DNA of 34,495 nt from Saprospiraceae bacterium (GTDB lineage Bacteria > Bacteroidota > Bacteroidia > Chitinophagales > Saprospiraceae): assembly GCA_027031145.1 (NCBI GenBank), contig JALVEG010000216.1:1-34495 (forward strand). Reading direction: 5' to 3'. The notes beneath the pieces are model-generated. The model was not told where the DNA came from. It made no database searches and saw only the letters and a program-made list of their open reading frames with translations. Position 1 is the stretch's first letter. Each line of letters begins with the position of its first letter. This document shows, one piece after another, positions 1-8,995 of this stretch. The position numbers and the translations under genes are program-made.

Positions 1-33
1 AACCTAAAAAACAGTTAGCAGAGCAATAAAGAT

Positions 34-729
34 CTATTTGTCTGAAAGAATTATTTCACTTTTTACCAACCAGGAAAAACTAAAAGCTAACAAAGAAGCA
101 GCTTCTAACCAAAACACAGGACGTAAATTATCCAAAGAATTATATTTACCTTTTAGAAAATTGGCATAGATAGCGATCAATACAATAAAAATAATGATTG
201 CATATCCACAGATCTTATAAATTTTATTTCGCAATTTTTTTTCTGCTGTCATTTTAGATCCACTCCTGGTGAATAAAAATAATGAAAATATGGCAAAAGA
301 TATAAATAATAGAGTTGCCGAAACATAATGAATAGTACCTATAATCCCCATATTGACAGGGTTATTGATACAATCGGTAAATGGAGCTCCGGCAGAAGTC
401 GGGAAAAAAGCTACGCCTAATGCAAAAATGCCTGCTAAATTGGCCAATAAATTATCCAGCGAACTATAACCGTAATATGCAAACAATCCCAGAGAAACCG
501 CACATAATACCCCAACGAAAAAATTTCTCATTACAGTATGATAATAAGCACTTATCGAATTTTGTACCAATTCACAGCCTCCAAATACTGCAGCTCCCAC
601 TATTAATATGACCGGTAATAAAATTCCAAGACTTCCTATGATAAGTTGCAAAGTATGACCTGAAACAGGTTCCGGTACTTTTGTTGCATTGGAATTTTCT
701 AATTTTTTAATAAATTCAGGTTGTTTCAT
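34..729 (-). CDS. Six-helix integral membrane protein, DUF998-like
   Basis: This 231-residue protein is almost entirely hydrophobic helices. Likely membrane segments lie near residues 27-49, 69-88, 93-110, 127-153, 170-192 and 202-224, with a short charged N-terminus. A polar motif, SISAYYHT, lies between helices 1 and 2, and an IHY motif lies at the start of helix 4. This arrangement recalls the DUF998 group of small membrane proteins of unknown function, but I recognise it only by general pattern. The ATG at 729 is followed by a soluble leader. The gene lies 42 nt downstream of the giant T9SS gene on the same strand with no hairpin between them, so read-through is possible. No substrate or partner can be proposed. 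The family assignment is tentative; the membrane topology is much more certain. Confidence 0.6.
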   Translation of the reverse strand: MKQPEFIKKLENSNATKVPEPVSGHTLQLIIGSLGILLPVILIVGAAVFGGCELVQNSISAYYHTVMRNFFVGVLCAVSLGLFAYYGYSSLDNLLANLAGIFALGVAFFPTSAGAPFTDCINNPVNMGIIGTIHYVSATLLFISFAIFSLFLFTRSGSKMTAEKKLRNKIYKICGYAIIIFIVLIAIYANFLKGKYNSLDNLRPVFWLEAASLLAFSFSWLVKSEIILSDK

Positions 730-771
730 GTGTTTAAATTTTTTTATATTAATGATATTTTGATTCTTAAC

Positions 772-3700
772 TTATCTGATTTTTACTATTTTCTTTGTAA
801 AAATGAATGAACCGTTTTTTAAAATAATAAAATATACTCCATCATTTAATTCGGAAATATCAATTCTTTTATTAATAACATTCCCTTTATTAATTAAAGT
901 TCCTCTGGCGTCATATATAGTAAAAGATACATTATCCGTAATATTAATACCAGCAATATTAATCTCAGACTTTGAAGGTATTGGAAATATGAATAAAGGA
1001 TTGATATCATTATCTATTGTATTTGTTGTGTGTAGCACGATATCGATACAATATTTTTCACTTATACAGTTATTTTCATTTGTTTCAACTACACATATTT
1101 TTCCATTTAAACTATCCAGCCAATTAATTTTTATTGAATTTAATGTCTGACCTTCCAAAATCAATCCATTTTCAACTTCCCAAAAATAAGTTGAATTATT
1201 ATTGGGTCCTATGATTTTATAATTTTCAATACTATTGGTTTTTGGAGTTACAGAGCCTTCGATTCCTTGCACAACAGGAGTATTATATGTTTCTATTGAT
1301 TGCATTATTTGATCAGTGCAACCAAAATTATTTTTTACCGTTAAAATATAATCACCGGGTTCACTAACGATAATGAATGAATTTGTAGAAGAAAATCCTT
1401 GTGGTCCTGTCCAGGTATAAGTATCTCCTCCACTTCCTATAAGAATTGCTGAATCACCTTCACAAAACTTCGGATCACCTACAATATTTATTACAGCAAC
1501 AGGTTTTTCAAATACCGATATTGAAACAGATGCAGTATCAATACAACCATTGCTGTTTTCTGCAATAAGATTGTATTCCCCTTCATTTTTGACGATAATA
1601 AATAGATCGGAAGAAGTAAACCCTTCCGGTCCTGTCCAGAAATAAGTATCACCTCCGCCTGCTATAAGGATCACAGAATCTCCTTCACAAAATTCGGTTG
1701 TACCCACAGGATTTATTACAGCTGACGGTTTATTGTATTCATAGATAAAGACAGATATAGTATCCGTACATCCGTTACTATCTTCCACAAAAAGCTTATA
1801 ATAACCTTCTTTATTTACAGTTACAAATGAATTTGTAGAAGAAAATCCTTCCGGTCCCGTCCATGAATATACAACTCCTCCACTTCCTGTAAGAATTACG
1901 GAATTTCCTTCACAAAAACCATTTGAAATATTGCCTTCCACAGAAATACCGGCAATAACTTTATCTACTTCAATAAAAGTAATAATAGTTGAATCACAAC
2001 CAAATATTGAAATTAAATTATTTTCCCTGAATGTATCTTTTGTTATATTATAATATGTTGTCCTGTCGGGAAACATATAATCATCTCCATAGCATACGGT
2101 ATGGTTTTCTTCAATTAAATAAGCAGGATGTACTTTAATAAAAACAATATTGGAATATGCATTTGAACCTAAATGTACCTCTGCCCTAAAATATTTATCT
2201 TCATGCAAATTTCCGGTTATGTAATGGGCAGTATTAGCTCCGCTGCCCCCTGAAACATTTTTCCAGTTTGTATTACCATCCGGTGATTCTTGCCACTGGA
2301 TAGATCCAACTGAATTTGATAAGTCTAATGTTGTATTTTCACCTTCACACAGTTCCGCATTGGAAGTTGATGCCGTCCCGGCTATGGGATCAGATATTTC
2401 CACAGTTATGCCTATCATGTATCTTATGCTCAAATTATCGGGAAGTTCATAAAAATTACCTCCGTTAATACTTGCTGAATAATAAAATGTTTTATTTCTA
2501 TTTGGTTTTTCGTTTTGTGTTCCTAAAGGATAGTAATCTTTATCGGAATTTGATTTAGTAAGAGCAAATCCTGCTAAAATATCAGTATTTTCCAACAGCG
2601 GAGAATCAAAAATTTTAAAACTTTTCCATTTTCCCAAATCATTTGAAGTAATTAATGTTTTATGCGACTGAGCGATAATATTTCCTAAAGTATCAAGTAG
2701 AACAGCATAAACTTTCTGACCTACGCTTGGAGTATGTTCATATATGAATACATCAACCGATCGAATTTTTGTAGCTCCGTTTATATGGTATTTTGATGCA
2801 AATATTCCTGAATGACCATTGATAAACCCTAAAAAATCATCCGGCTTTTTTGCAGAGGAATAATTAAATTTATCAAAAGTTGTAACTTGAGTCCATGTTT
2901 TGTTATTATCATGGTTATCCGAATCATCCGGAATGCTTATAGAAATTAGATTTTCCCCTATATTTGACGGATTAAAAGGATTAAAATCTACTATAATAGT
3001 TTCTCCCGGATTTATAACCGGAATCGTTTTAACATCAGAGAAATTATTCGATAAAGAAATGTTTAGGCTTACATCCAGATCATATACAGGCTCATATAAA
3101 TTATTGGTCAATGCTGCTGAAATATTTTGCGGATTTCCGTATTTTATTGAAGATTCGCCCAGAGTATATATAGCATCAATGGAAATGTTTTTATTTGTAT
3201 TGGGAATAAATCTATATGTTCTTCCAAAATCCGGTTTTGGTCTGGTATTTGAGTTCCCGTAATTCAAACCATAGGTATATATTTCATCTATTGTATAGTT
3301 TTCATTTGAAAAATATACTTCGTCCCAACCATCTTTGGAATTTTTTCCAACTACCAGAAGTTGCATGAATTTATTACCAGACCCTTTCAAACCACATGCA
3401 GCCGTTTTAAATGAATTGACCGCATTGGCAGGAGTCCAATTTCCATAAATAAATTCAATGATATTTGATGTTTCATATAGTTTAATCTGAAATTCCAGAT
3501 TATCGTAAAATAAACCCGGATAGGTTGTTTTTTCTTTAATGCCTTTATATTGAATTGTACATACCCTGTTTGGACTGTTTCCTGAAGTATAAACACGGTA
3601 TTCAGGATTTGTTCCCCCTGTCAGATTATGGTTAAATATACTTATCAAATTAATATCCTCCGGTTCCGTTGAATCAAATAAACCTTCGCTGTTATAGTTG

Positions 3701-6531
3701 GTATATTTGAAAAATAAGTCAGGCTTAGAGGGAGGGGTGGTACCCAATTTTATAAATCCATTTGTATTTAATATAAATTTGGAAAAGGACATTCGGTTGT
3801 ATTGAAAATCAAAACCTATATCAATAGGATCTGAATTGGCATCATCATAATTAGCAGTAGTAATAATCGAGCCTTTATTGCCTAGATCAATATAAAAACC
3901 TGAAAAATTTTGTGCATCTTCTGCTATATAATTTGAAGTATTACATGTAACCAGAATATAATCTTCTTTTTCAGTAATATCTGATCCAAAGTTATTTATC
4001 ACGGTAAGTTTCACATTATATTTTCCCGGCTTTGAATATTTTACTGTCGGATTTTGTTCATTTGAAGTAGATGGATTACCTCCTTCAAATTCCCAAAACC
4101 AGTTTGAAGGTTCATTGACAGAAATATCCTTAAATTCTGCTGTTTTTCCCGCAACAATAGTAGTATTATCACAAACAAAATCAGCTACCGGAGCTGAATT
4201 TTGACTATAAAGTTCACTTTCCCACAATCCTCTGCCGTATGTAGCTGCACGTAACTTGCTGAAAGAAGGATTGGGATCATAGTAGATTTCCAAATCGCTG
4301 ATTACAACTTTTGGCATACCCGAATTGAAAAATTGCCAATTGGCTGCCCCTCTTTTAACAAACACACCAAAGTCTGTCCCAACATATAGTTCATCCATTA
4401 CCTGGTTTTGCTTGTTTTGTACAATTGTATTTGCAGGTATGTCGGGTAAACCTGCAGAAATATTACTCCATGTCATTCCTCCGTTTGTAGTTTGATAAAC
4501 CACATTGGAATCATAACTTCCCAAAGTAATCCAAACAGTATTAGGATCGTCATATTTCACAAATATTGAAGTAATAAAATTATCCGGAAGACCGGAAGTA
4601 ATATTTTCCCAATTATTGCCGCTGTCTGTCGTTTTCCATATAGTACGGGGTTCGGATGCATAAATGATTTTTATATCTGAAGCTGCAACTGCAAGGCATC
4701 TGAATTTATCTTCGGAATTTTTATTAAATACAATTTCCCATAAATCTCCCTGATCATTGGATTTATAGATATGTTGATAACCTGCATAAAGTATTTTATG
4801 ATTTTGTGGATCCAACGTTAGAGGTGTCACCCATGCTCCTTCAGATCCTGTAGGATGTATTTCATCATAAGGATTAGTCAACCAATGATCTTTTGTTCTA
4901 TATATTTCCATGCCATTTTGAACCTCTCCATATTGTATATTATTATCTGTATAATCAATTAGGCAATCCATACCATCACCATAAATTCTATCAAACCATA
5001 TACCATTATAATAGTTTTTTGTACCGTTATCCTGCAATCCGGTGATTATATCATATTCTTCCGTTTGGGCTACTCCTACTTTATACATTTCGCTACAAAT
5101 AACTCCATTTGAAATATAACTCCAGTCTTTTCCGTTTTCCGTTTTATATAACCCTCCATCATTGCATTCATAGAGAGTAGTTCCGTTAAAAGCAAAAGAA
5201 TGCTTATCTGCATGCACAATTTCACAATATGAACAATAGTAATCCGCCCAAAAATTATTTAATGTCCATGAATGACCTCCATCTGTTGATTTGTAGGTAT
5301 TGATACCGCCACAATATAAAATATCCGGATTGTTCGGATCTACAATTAAAGACATATTACGCCAAGCTTGTCCTCCTGTATCATTACCATCTAAAGCACG
5401 ACCTAAAAGATTTGGAAAAGGTCTAAACAAAGTGGAAAACGATTCGCCGCTATCATTTGACACAGCAATTTCATATAAACCGGATTCTATATTGGAAACC
5501 AAAGCATAAACTTTATTTGGTTGAGCAGGACTTATCGCCAGTTCAATTCTTCTTGCGCCAAAACTATAATAATTATATACATTTTCAATATTAGATCCAT
5601 TATTTGTTAATTTGTATATTTCTCCCAAATATTGATGTGAAGCATATAAAATCGAATGATCATTCGGTTTAAATTCAAGGTCTGCAATATTTTTATCAAA
5701 TATCCTGTTCCAGGTTGTTCCCCCGTTAGTCGTTTTGTATATGCCGTTTGTAGTAGCCGCATAAATTATATTATTATCAGCAGGGTGTATTAATAATCTG
5801 TTTACTGAATAATCGTCTGCAACTTCAAATTCCAATCCGGTTTTATACCAAGTGACTCCTCCATCGGTAGATTTTAATACTCCTATTCCATTGTCATGTC
5901 TCCAGGCATCTTGGTCACCACTTCCGATATATATCGTTTTTGATGTAGAATAGTCGGATGGTATTGCTATTGCAGTAGTGGAAAGATTTTCCAAGTCATC
6001 AGTCAAAGGTATCCAGCTGTGCCCCCAATTTGAAGTTTTCCAAACACCTCCATGTGGTGTTGTTACCCAGAAAGTACTTTTATCAGTAGGATGAAATGCT
6101 ACCTGATTTATTCTTCCAAGACGAAAGCGTTCTAAATCAGAGCTGGCAGGACCTAAATTTCTCCAGTTACCTGCCGGACTTTTTCTTTCTGTTAATTGGT
6201 TTTTTAATTGTATTTTTTTATACTGTCTATTGGCTCTGTCATATTGATTTGATGATGGAAATTCCCATGTTTTCGGGTTTACTCTGGACTCCCAATAATA
6301 TTCCCATCTTTTGAATTGTTTCCAGCCATAAGCTTTCTTTTTAATATTGTTTTCATAATAATAACCGTTTTTAATTTTTTTTTCTTTACAATATTCATTA
6401 AAAGCTTTTCGATAATCTTTAAATGTGACTTTATTGCTTTTTTTGTCTTCAGGCAGATATTGTTGCCATGCTTGCGAAAAAGTATTTTTTGATAGTAATA
6501 ATGCTAAAATAATAAATAAATATGTTTTCAT
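772..6531 (-). CDS. Giant T9SS-secreted beta-propeller/PKD/Ig-repeat protein (1919 aa)
   Basis: I start the gene at the ATG at 6531, because MKTYLFIILALLLSKNTFSQA is a typical signal peptide; the in-frame ATG at 6585 would put 18 polar residues ahead of it. After an N-terminal module containing YGWKQFKRWEYYWE come many BNR/sortilin-type repeats (STDGGxTW, TTNGGTTW, KTTDSGNNW) to about residue 765, ending in YGRGLWE. Next are a PKD domain (about 780-862, with WFWEFEGG), a 240-residue beta-rich module with a GFDFQYN motif, an adhesion-like stretch, three Ig-like repeats of about 75 residues each starting CEGxS and carrying WTGPxGF (DNA about 1400-1950), and a C-terminal type A sorting domain (FIFPIPSKSEINI, ending KIVKIR). 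The product should be exported by Sec, then through T9SS, to the surface or medium. Its first ~780 residues are homologous to the start of the protein at 17921. The ligand or substrate is unknown; sortilin-like propellers are usually binding modules. Confidence 0.9.
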   Translation of the reverse strand: MKTYLFIILALLLSKNTFSQAWQQYLPEDKKSNKVTFKDYRKAFNEYCKEKKIKNGYYYENNIKKKAYGWKQFKRWEYYWESRVNPKTWEFPSSNQYDRANRQYKKIQLKNQLTERKSPAGNWRNLGPASSDLERFRLGRINQVAFHPTDKSTFWVTTPHGGVWKTSNWGHSWIPLTDDLENLSTTAIAIPSDYSTSKTIYIGSGDQDAWRHDNGIGVLKSTDGGVTWYKTGLEFEVADDYSVNRLLIHPADNNIIYAATTNGIYKTTNGGTTWNRIFDKNIADLEFKPNDHSILYASHQYLGEIYKLTNNGSNIENVYNYYSFGARRIELAISPAQPNKVYALVSNIESGLYEIAVSNDSGESFSTLFRPFPNLLGRALDGNDTGGQAWRNMSLIVDPNNPDILYCGGINTYKSTDGGHSWTLNNFWADYYCSYCEIVHADKHSFAFNGTTLYECNDGGLYKTENGKDWSYISNGVICSEMYKVGVAQTEEYDIITGLQDNGTKNYYNGIWFDRIYGDGMDCLIDYTDNNIQYGEVQNGMEIYRTKDHWLTNPYDEIHPTGSEGAWVTPLTLDPQNHKILYAGYQHIYKSNDQGDLWEIVFNKNSEDKFRCLAVAASDIKIIYASEPRTIWKTTDSGNNWENITSGLPDNFITSIFVKYDDPNTVWITLGSYDSNVVYQTTNGGMTWSNISAGLPDIPANTIVQNKQNQVMDELYVGTDFGVFVKRGAANWQFFNSGMPKVVISDLEIYYDPNPSFSKLRAATYGRGLWESELYSQNSAPVADFVCDNTTIVAGKTAEFKDISVNEPSNWFWEFEGGNPSTSNEQNPTVKYSKPGKYNVKLTVINNFGSDITEKEDYILVTCNTSNYIAEDAQNFSGFYIDLGNKGSIITTANYDDANSDPIDIGFDFQYNRMSFSKFILNTNGFIKLGTTPPSKPDLFFKYTNYNSEGLFDSTEPEDINLISIFNHNLTGGTNPEYRVYTSGNSPNRVCTIQYKGIKEKTTYPGLFYDNLEFQIKLYETSNIIEFIYGNWTPANAVNSFKTAACGLKGSGNKFMQLLVVGKNSKDGWDEVYFSNENYTIDEIYTYGLNYGNSNTRPKPDFGRTYRFIPNTNKNISIDAIYTLGESSIKYGNPQNISAALTNNLYEPVYDLDVSLNISLSNNFSDVKTIPVINPGETIIVDFNPFNPSNIGENLISISIPDDSDNHDNNKTWTQVTTFDKFNYSSAKKPDDFLGFINGHSGIFASKYHINGATKIRSVDVFIYEHTPSVGQKVYAVLLDTLGNIIAQSHKTLITSNDLGKWKSFKIFDSPLLENTDILAGFALTKSNSDKDYYPLGTQNEKPNRNKTFYYSASINGGNFYELPDNLSIRYMIGITVEISDPIAGTASTSNAELCEGENTTLDLSNSVGSIQWQESPDGNTNWKNVSGGSGANTAHYITGNLHEDKYFRAEVHLGSNAYSNIVFIKVHPAYLIEENHTVCYGDDYMFPDRTTYYNITKDTFRENNLISIFGCDSTIITFIEVDKVIAGISVEGNISNGFCEGNSVILTGSGGVVYSWTGPEGFSSTNSFVTVNKEGYYKLFVEDSNGCTDTISVFIYEYNKPSAVINPVGTTEFCEGDSVILIAGGGDTYFWTGPEGFTSSDLFIIVKNEGEYNLIAENSNGCIDTASVSISVFEKPVAVINIVGDPKFCEGDSAILIGSGGDTYTWTGPQGFSSTNSFIIVSEPGDYILTVKNNFGCTDQIMQSIETYNTPVVQGIEGSVTPKTNSIENYKIIGPNNNSTYFWEVENGLILEGQTLNSIKINWLDSLNGKICVVETNENNCISEKYCIDIVLHTTNTIDNDINPLFIFPIPSKSEINIAGINITDNVSFTIYDARGTLINKGNVINKRIDISELNDGVYFIILKNGSFIFTKKIVKIR

Positions 6532-6997
6532 CTTTATAAGATTTTGAAATTGCACCTTTGTGTATAAATCAATCCTGATTACCATTCAAAATATATGCTA
6601 TAATTATGATACCATTTTCCTTCCGGGATAAATCCACATTTTAAAATATTATAATTGCAATTTACAATAAAAGCAGTTAAAAATCAAGTGGGAACGTAAA
6701 TTACGGACTCAAAAAGCATGTAAATATTTATATTTTATTTAAATGGGACTTTCCGATTAAAAGAAGCAATTTTATTTATTATAAAAACAGGTAAATTGAT
6801 TCAGTTTTTTTGTAATTTTTTATTATATCTTTTTCCATAGATTCTTGATCTCAAAGATATATCTCCTCACTTTGCCGGCACACCAAAATTGGAATTAACC
6901 CGTTTTATATTACTCAAATTTGATAGTTTGGAAACAATTGATATACAATTACCAAAATAAATCACATTATTGCCTGTTTTTTTTTTAACTTTGCTTT
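6532..6997. other. Divergent intergenic region between the first giant gene and the sigma factor
   Basis: This 466-bp gap lies between divergently transcribed genes and is AT-rich. I see no coding frame of note, no RNA gene and no strong long hairpin. Only short palindromes are visible, such as CGTAAATTACG near 6695. A -7-type box for the sigma gene sits at its right end. I found no convincing TAnnTTTG box on the minus strand for the giant gene. Confidence 0.5.
6986..6993 (+). promoter_or_regulatory. Candidate -7 box TAACTTTG ahead of the ECF sigma gene
   Basis: TAACTTTG matches the Bacteroidota housekeeping -7 consensus TAnnTTTG exactly. No TTG lies at the usual ~20-nt spacing upstream; the closest, at 6970-6972, is only 13 nt away. 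If it is used, transcription would begin near 7000, inside or just after the GTG at 6998. That would favour the ATG at 7037 as the translation start. Confidence 0.4.
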
Positions 6998-7564
6998 GTG
7001 TCAGACCAGGATTCACATAAAATATTTGATGAAACAATGTTTGAACAATTGTTTAAAACACAATTTGTCAAATTGTGTAATTATGCCGTTCAGTTTGTTT
7101 ATGATATGGATGCTGCTAAGGATATAACCCAAAAAGTTTTTATTAATCTTTGGGAGAAACGGGAAAATATAAATCCTCAAAAGTCTATTCAGTCTTATTT
7201 ATTTACCTCTGTTAGAAATCGTTGTTTCAATTATATACGCGACAATAAAAAATATCATAGTGAAGTACTTGATATCGAAACCATTGATATTTATCATATG
7301 ACAGATATAGATAATATTTCCCTGAAAGAACTGGAGGATAAAATTGACGGCATATTGAGCAGTTTGCCGGAAAAATGCAGAATAGCATTTGAAATGAGTA
7401 GATATAAAGGAATGAAATATAAGGATATAGCAGAAGAACTAGGGGTTTCGGTAAAAACCGTTGAAGCACATATTTCAAAAGCATTGAAAAGCCTGCGCGA
7501 ACAGTTGAAAGGCTATGAACTGCTATTATTTATTTTAATGGAGTTATTTTATAAAAATATTTAA
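6998..7564 (+). CDS. ECF-type RNA polymerase sigma-70 factor
   Basis: This protein has 188 residues from the GTG at 6998, or 175 from the ATG at 7037. Sigma region 2 is visible in LFKTQFVKLCNYAVQFVYD and AKDITQKVFINLWEKRE (about residues 17-60), with SYLFTSVRNRCFNYIRD completing it. Region 4 is visible in LPEKCRIAFEMSRYKGMKYKDIAEELGVSVKTVEAHISKA (about 118-160), a clear helix-turn-helix. The linker is short and there is no region 3, as in ECF sigma factors of the FecI-like group expanded in Bacteroidota. It would direct RNA polymerase to its own and neighbouring promoters when released by the FecR protein encoded next, at 7754. The start is uncertain: the -7-like box at 6986-6993 fits the ATG better, while the GTG gives an N-terminal length closer to what I expect for the family. 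Confidence 0.92.
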   Translation: MSDQDSHKIFDETMFEQLFKTQFVKLCNYAVQFVYDMDAAKDITQKVFINLWEKRENINPQKSIQSYLFTSVRNRCFNYIRDNKKYHSEVLDIETIDIYHMTDIDNISLKELEDKIDGILSSLPEKCRIAFEMSRYKGMKYKDIAEELGVSVKTVEAHISKALKSLREQLKGYELLLFILMELFYKNI

Positions 7565-7576
7565 TATAATTAAAGA

Positions 7577-7698
7577 TGTTTGATAAGAAAACGACAAAGA
7601 CAAGGCTTATGAAGTTATTGAAATCAAGGAGTTTACTGTTTGTAAATGACTGTTTCAATAACGAGCATAACGCAGTATTTGACGTTTTATTTCAAACA
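7577..7698. repeat. Long imperfect hairpin (~120 nt), MITE/REP-like, between sigma and fecR-like genes
   Basis: A perfect 10-bp pair, GTTATTGAAA (7614-7623) and TTTCAATAAC (7653-7662), forms the inner stem. Outer arms also pair with few gaps: TTTGATAAGAAAACGACAAA (7579-7598) complements the end of the element (AAATAAAACGTCAAA read on the other strand). Within the loop, GTTTAC (7631-7636) can pair with GTAAAT (7642-7647), so most of the element could fold into one stem. It fills most of the 189-bp gap between two genes that should be co-expressed. It could be a miniature mobile element, a processing site or an attenuator. Confidence 0.65.
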
Positions 7699-7753
7699 AT
7701 ATATAGGGTAAAATTAAATTTAAGTGTATAACTATTAGAGTTGTTATGTTATA

Positions 7754-8764
7754 ATGAAAGAAGGAAAACAAAATATTGATTATTTTAAACTTATATCTAA
7801 ATATTTAAGTGGTAACGCCAATGAGCTTGAGGTTAAGCAATTGGAAGATTGGGTATTGGCATCACCTGAGAATAAAGAACAATTCAAAGCATATAAAAAA
7901 GCCTGGATCCTTTCAGGAATTAATCATAATATTAAGGAAATTGATGTTGATAAAGAATGGGTAAATACTGCTAAACAATTATTTAGCGAGAAGAAAGAAA
8001 ATATTCGTCAAATATCGGCTAAACCAAGATACAGAATTGGCAATATCTTCCGAATTGCCGCTGCAGCAGCGATTATCTTAATTACATCTCTGTGGATGTA
8101 CAGATATTTGGAAAAAGATAAATACGTTAATGTTGTTGCTCAAAATAATATAGAAGAAAGTATTTTACCCGATAGTTCAATGATTTATTTGAACAGATAT
8201 TCTTCAGTTAAATATCCAACCATGAAAAATAAAAAACACAGAATGGTTGAATTGACGGGAGATGCTTTTTTTGAAGTAAAACGGGATACGGCTCATTCCT
8301 TTATTGTGAAAGCTGATGATATCAGGGTAGAAGTTTTAGGTACTTCCTTTTATGTGGATGCACGCAAAGATCAAACTCAAATTGTGGTCATCGTTAAATC
8401 GGGAACTGTTGCAGTGGCATCAAAAGATAAAAAAATAATATTAAAAGCCGGTGAAGCGGGAATATATAATAAAAATACCGGTGCATTGATCAAAAAACAA
8501 AACAAAGATCATAATTATTTAGCATGGAAAACAGATTTATTGATTTTTGAAAAAACCAGTCTTGAAGACGTTGTTTTTGATCTAAACAGGAAATTCCATA
8601 CTGATATTTCTATTGGTAATCCTCAATTAGGATCTTGTGAAATTACTGCTACTTTCAATAAAAAATCTCTTGATGCTATTATAAATATTATAGAAAAAAC
8701 ATTAAAAATAAAAGCAGAAAAGAAAGATGGTAGAATCATTTTTACGGGTGAAGGCTGCAATTAA
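7754..8764 (+). CDS. FecR-family anti-sigma factor
   Basis: This inner-membrane protein has 336 residues. The N-terminal ~95 residues should be cytoplasmic and contact the sigma factor (ISKYLSGNANELEVKQLEDWV). One membrane helix follows at about 97-117 (IFRIAAAAAIILITSLWMY), and then a periplasmic FecR domain at about 125-235. That domain contains ILPDSSMIYLNRYSSVKYP, VELTGDAFFEVKRD and FIVKADDIRVEVLGTSFYVD, the standard FecR core. A C-terminal DUF4974 domain (about 265-335; LEDVVFDLNRKFHTDISI) completes the usual Bacteroidota architecture. It is placed 189 nt after the ECF sigma gene and upstream of a TonB receptor with an STN domain. That is the classical order for trans-envelope signalling, in which a loaded receptor tells FecR to release sigma. 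Confidence 0.95.
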   Translation: MKEGKQNIDYFKLISKYLSGNANELEVKQLEDWVLASPENKEQFKAYKKAWILSGINHNIKEIDVDKEWVNTAKQLFSEKKENIRQISAKPRYRIGNIFRIAAAAAIILITSLWMYRYLEKDKYVNVVAQNNIEESILPDSSMIYLNRYSSVKYPTMKNKKHRMVELTGDAFFEVKRDTAHSFIVKADDIRVEVLGTSFYVDARKDQTQIVVIVKSGTVAVASKDKKIILKAGEAGIYNKNTGALIKKQNKDHNYLAWKTDLLIFEKTSLEDVVFDLNRKFHTDISIGNPQLGSCEITATFNKKSLDAIINIIEKTLKIKAEKKDGRIIFTGEGCN

Positions 8765-8773
8765 TTTTAAAGT

Positions 8774-8963
8774 AACTAATCAGGTGGTATAATTTATAGA
8801 TTGTCTGCGAGTTGAAAGCATAATAATATTTTCTCAATAATCTTTGCCCTTTTAAGGGAAATAAGAAAGGGTTCTCAATAAAAAGTTTTGAAAATATTAT
8901 TATGCGAATATGATGTTTAAATGTATTTTATTTCGTTTTTGATAATATTCGACCTGAGTAGTT
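8774..8963. repeat. Nested inverted repeats upstream of the TonB receptor gene
   Basis: The outer arms AACTAATCAGGT (8774-8785) and ACCTGAGTAGTT (8952-8963) are inverted copies with 11 of 12 matches. The inner arms GCATAATAATATTTTC (8818-8833) and its exact complement (8890-8905) form a perfect 16-bp stem around 56 nt, which itself contains CCCTTTTAAGGG. The element occupies most of the 231-bp gap between the FecR gene and the TonB receptor gene at 8996. It may be a regulatory leader, a terminator/attenuator or a small mobile element. No transposase is present. Confidence 0.65.
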
Positions 8964-8995
8964 ATATTTTAAATAATTTATGTTAATTCTATTAT

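Noticed and set aside
6532..6585. Upstream ATG extension of the first giant protein
   Set aside because: It would place 18 charged and polar residues before a well-formed signal peptide that starts at 6531.
8765..8995. tRNA or riboswitch in the gap before the TonB receptor
   Set aside because: The stem is AT-rich and single. I could not find a cloverleaf, a T-loop GTTCRA or any known riboswitch core.
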